From assembly GCA_027371655.1 (NCBI GenBank), contig DAHXMR010000169.1, positions 1 through 5,743 of the forward strand: DNA of 5,743 nt. The letters run 5' to 3'. This document shows, one piece after another, positions 5,371 to 5,743 of the stretch. Source of the DNA: Microcaldota archaeon (lineage in GTDB: Archaea; Micrarchaeota; Micrarchaeia; Norongarragalinales; CAINOH01). The number at the start of each line of letters is the position of its first letter. Within the stretch, counting starts at the first letter, position 1. A program made the translations under genes and the position numbers. The notes beneath the pieces were generated by a model, which did not search any database, was not told the DNA's origin, and saw only the letters and a list, made by a program, of their open reading frames with translations.

Positions 5371-5447
5371 CCTGAAAGGAACGGGCGCAAAAAAACTGCG
5401 CCAAAAGAAGCTTGAAAACGCGTTTTAGAAGTCAAACGCGCTTTTTT
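5371..5447. terminator. Convergent terminator region with palindromes and opposing T-tracts
   Basis: This covers the 61-nt gap between two converging genes plus the tail of the synthase gene. For the plus-strand gene a T6 run occurs at 5442-5447, just after its stop and inside the opposing coding end. For the minus-strand gene a T7 run occurs as the complement of AAAAAAA at 5389-5395. Inverted repeats flank these: GGCGCA (5384-5389) pairs with TGCGCC (5397-5402), and AAAACGCGTTTT (5415-5426) is a perfect palindrome. Archaeal termination relies mainly on U-tracts, so both ends are plausibly served. No small gene is seen in the gap. Confidence 0.45.
5415..5426. repeat. 12-bp palindrome AAAACGCGTTTT, also present at 505-516
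   Basis: The exact palindrome occurs twice in the window. Here it is in the convergent gap; the other copy is in the last codons of the first gene. Both are preceded by G and followed by AGAAGT, with three extra bases (TCA) at the first site. Two copies are too few to call a repeat family. Confidence 0.35.
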
Positions 5448-5743
5448 CCTTCTGCCTTTATGGCGTCGTGCATTTGCTTTATCTTTTTGCCGACTTCGCC
5501 GGTTTCAAACGCCGTGCCAATCTGGATTCCGTCCGCGCCCGCGGCGATGATGTCGCCCGCCTGCTTTGGGGTGCGCACGCCGCCCGCGTAAAAGTAGAAC
5601 AGCTGATTCGCGGCGGCCTTCGCGCACGCGGCAACGAGGTCGAGCGCGGGGTCGACGTCCGCCCCGCTTCCCGAGTCGGTGATCAAAACGTGCGAGCCGT
5701 GGTAGCGCGCGGCGAGCGCGCAGGCGTATGCAAGGTCCGGGCG
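5432..5743 (-). CDS. Geranylgeranylglyceryl phosphate synthase, C-terminal part (gene continues past the window edge)
   Basis: 103 codons plus TGA are visible and the frame is open to the last base, so the N-terminal half (of roughly 240 residues) lies outside. The enzyme joins geranylgeranyl diphosphate to sn-glycerol-1-phosphate, the first ether-bond step of archaeal membrane lipids. It is a TIM-barrel protein of the PcrB/GGGPS family, working in the cytoplasm or at the membrane. The visible part shows YACALAARYHG, then ITDSGSGADVDP where the family has LExGSGA. Next come the phosphate-binding AGGVRTPKQAGDIIAAGADGIQIGT, seen as two pieces (AGGVRTP and GADGIQIGT), and a final amphipathic helix (KKIKQMHDAIKAEGK). 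The aspartate in ITDSGSG stands where I recall a glutamate in most members. The strongest alternative would be another TIM-barrel phosphate-binding protein, but GSGA plus GG.RTP and GAD.I..GT fit this family best. It is convergent with the 4843-5370 gene. Confidence 0.88.
   Translation of the reverse strand, partial: RPDLAYACALAARYHGSHVLITDSGSGADVDPALDLVAACAKAAANQLFYFYAGGVRTPKQAGDIIAAGADGIQIGTAFETGEVGKKIKQMHDAIKAEGKKRV

Noticed and set aside
1..5743. First 8 bases CGCCCGGA are the reverse complement of the last 8
   Set aside because: Both ends lie inside open coding frames and the match stops at 8 bases, so it is more likely chance than terminal inverted repeats of a mobile element. No transposase is present.
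1..5743. CRISPR array, tRNA or rRNA genes, insertion sequences
   Set aside because: No regularly spaced repeats, cloverleaf-like sequences, ribosomal RNA motifs or transposase motifs were seen on either strand.

Overview
The window looks archaeal. Two genes support this best. One is the C-terminal part of a geranylgeranylglyceryl phosphate synthase (ether-lipid synthesis) at the right edge. The other is a complete single-protein DHH/DHHA1 nuclease of the archaeal RecJ-like (GAN) type. Two TATA-like boxes placed about 30 nt before start codons that lack a Shine-Dalgarno site fit leaderless archaeal transcription. Many compact, basic proteins that I cannot name suggest a poorly sampled lineage, possibly DPANN, but that is inference.

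Layout. Positions 1-1210 (+) hold two tandem paralogues of unknown function. The first is cut by the window edge, and both have a faintly GNAT-like pattern. Facing them across 30 nt, positions 1241-2726 (-) hold a second, unrelated tandem pair of unknown proteins. That pair has conserved N- and C-terminal blocks around a core that has diverged almost completely. Upstream of it on the same strand come a small protein resembling low-molecular-weight tyrosine phosphatases but with a shortened P-loop (2782-3117), then the DHH nuclease (3178-4734). These four minus-strand genes lie head to tail with gaps of 60, 55 and 13 nt and could form one transcription unit starting at the nuclease promoter. 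A possible second promoter lies before the 1980-2726 gene.

Positions 4735-4842 are a compact divergent promoter region with two similar BRE/TATA-like elements and a GC-rich inverted repeat. It also serves an unrecognised plus-strand gene (4843-5370). That gene ends tail to tail with the lipid-synthesis gene (5432-5743, -) across 61 nt containing palindromes and T-tracts on both strands.

How the genes might work together: only the nuclease (DNA replication/repair) and the lipid synthase have clear roles. The shared strand and short gaps make it possible that the phosphatase-like protein and the two paralogues are co-expressed with the nuclease, but nothing in the sequence proves a joint function. 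The parts most likely to be undescribed are the two paralogue pairs and the altered phosphatase-like protein.
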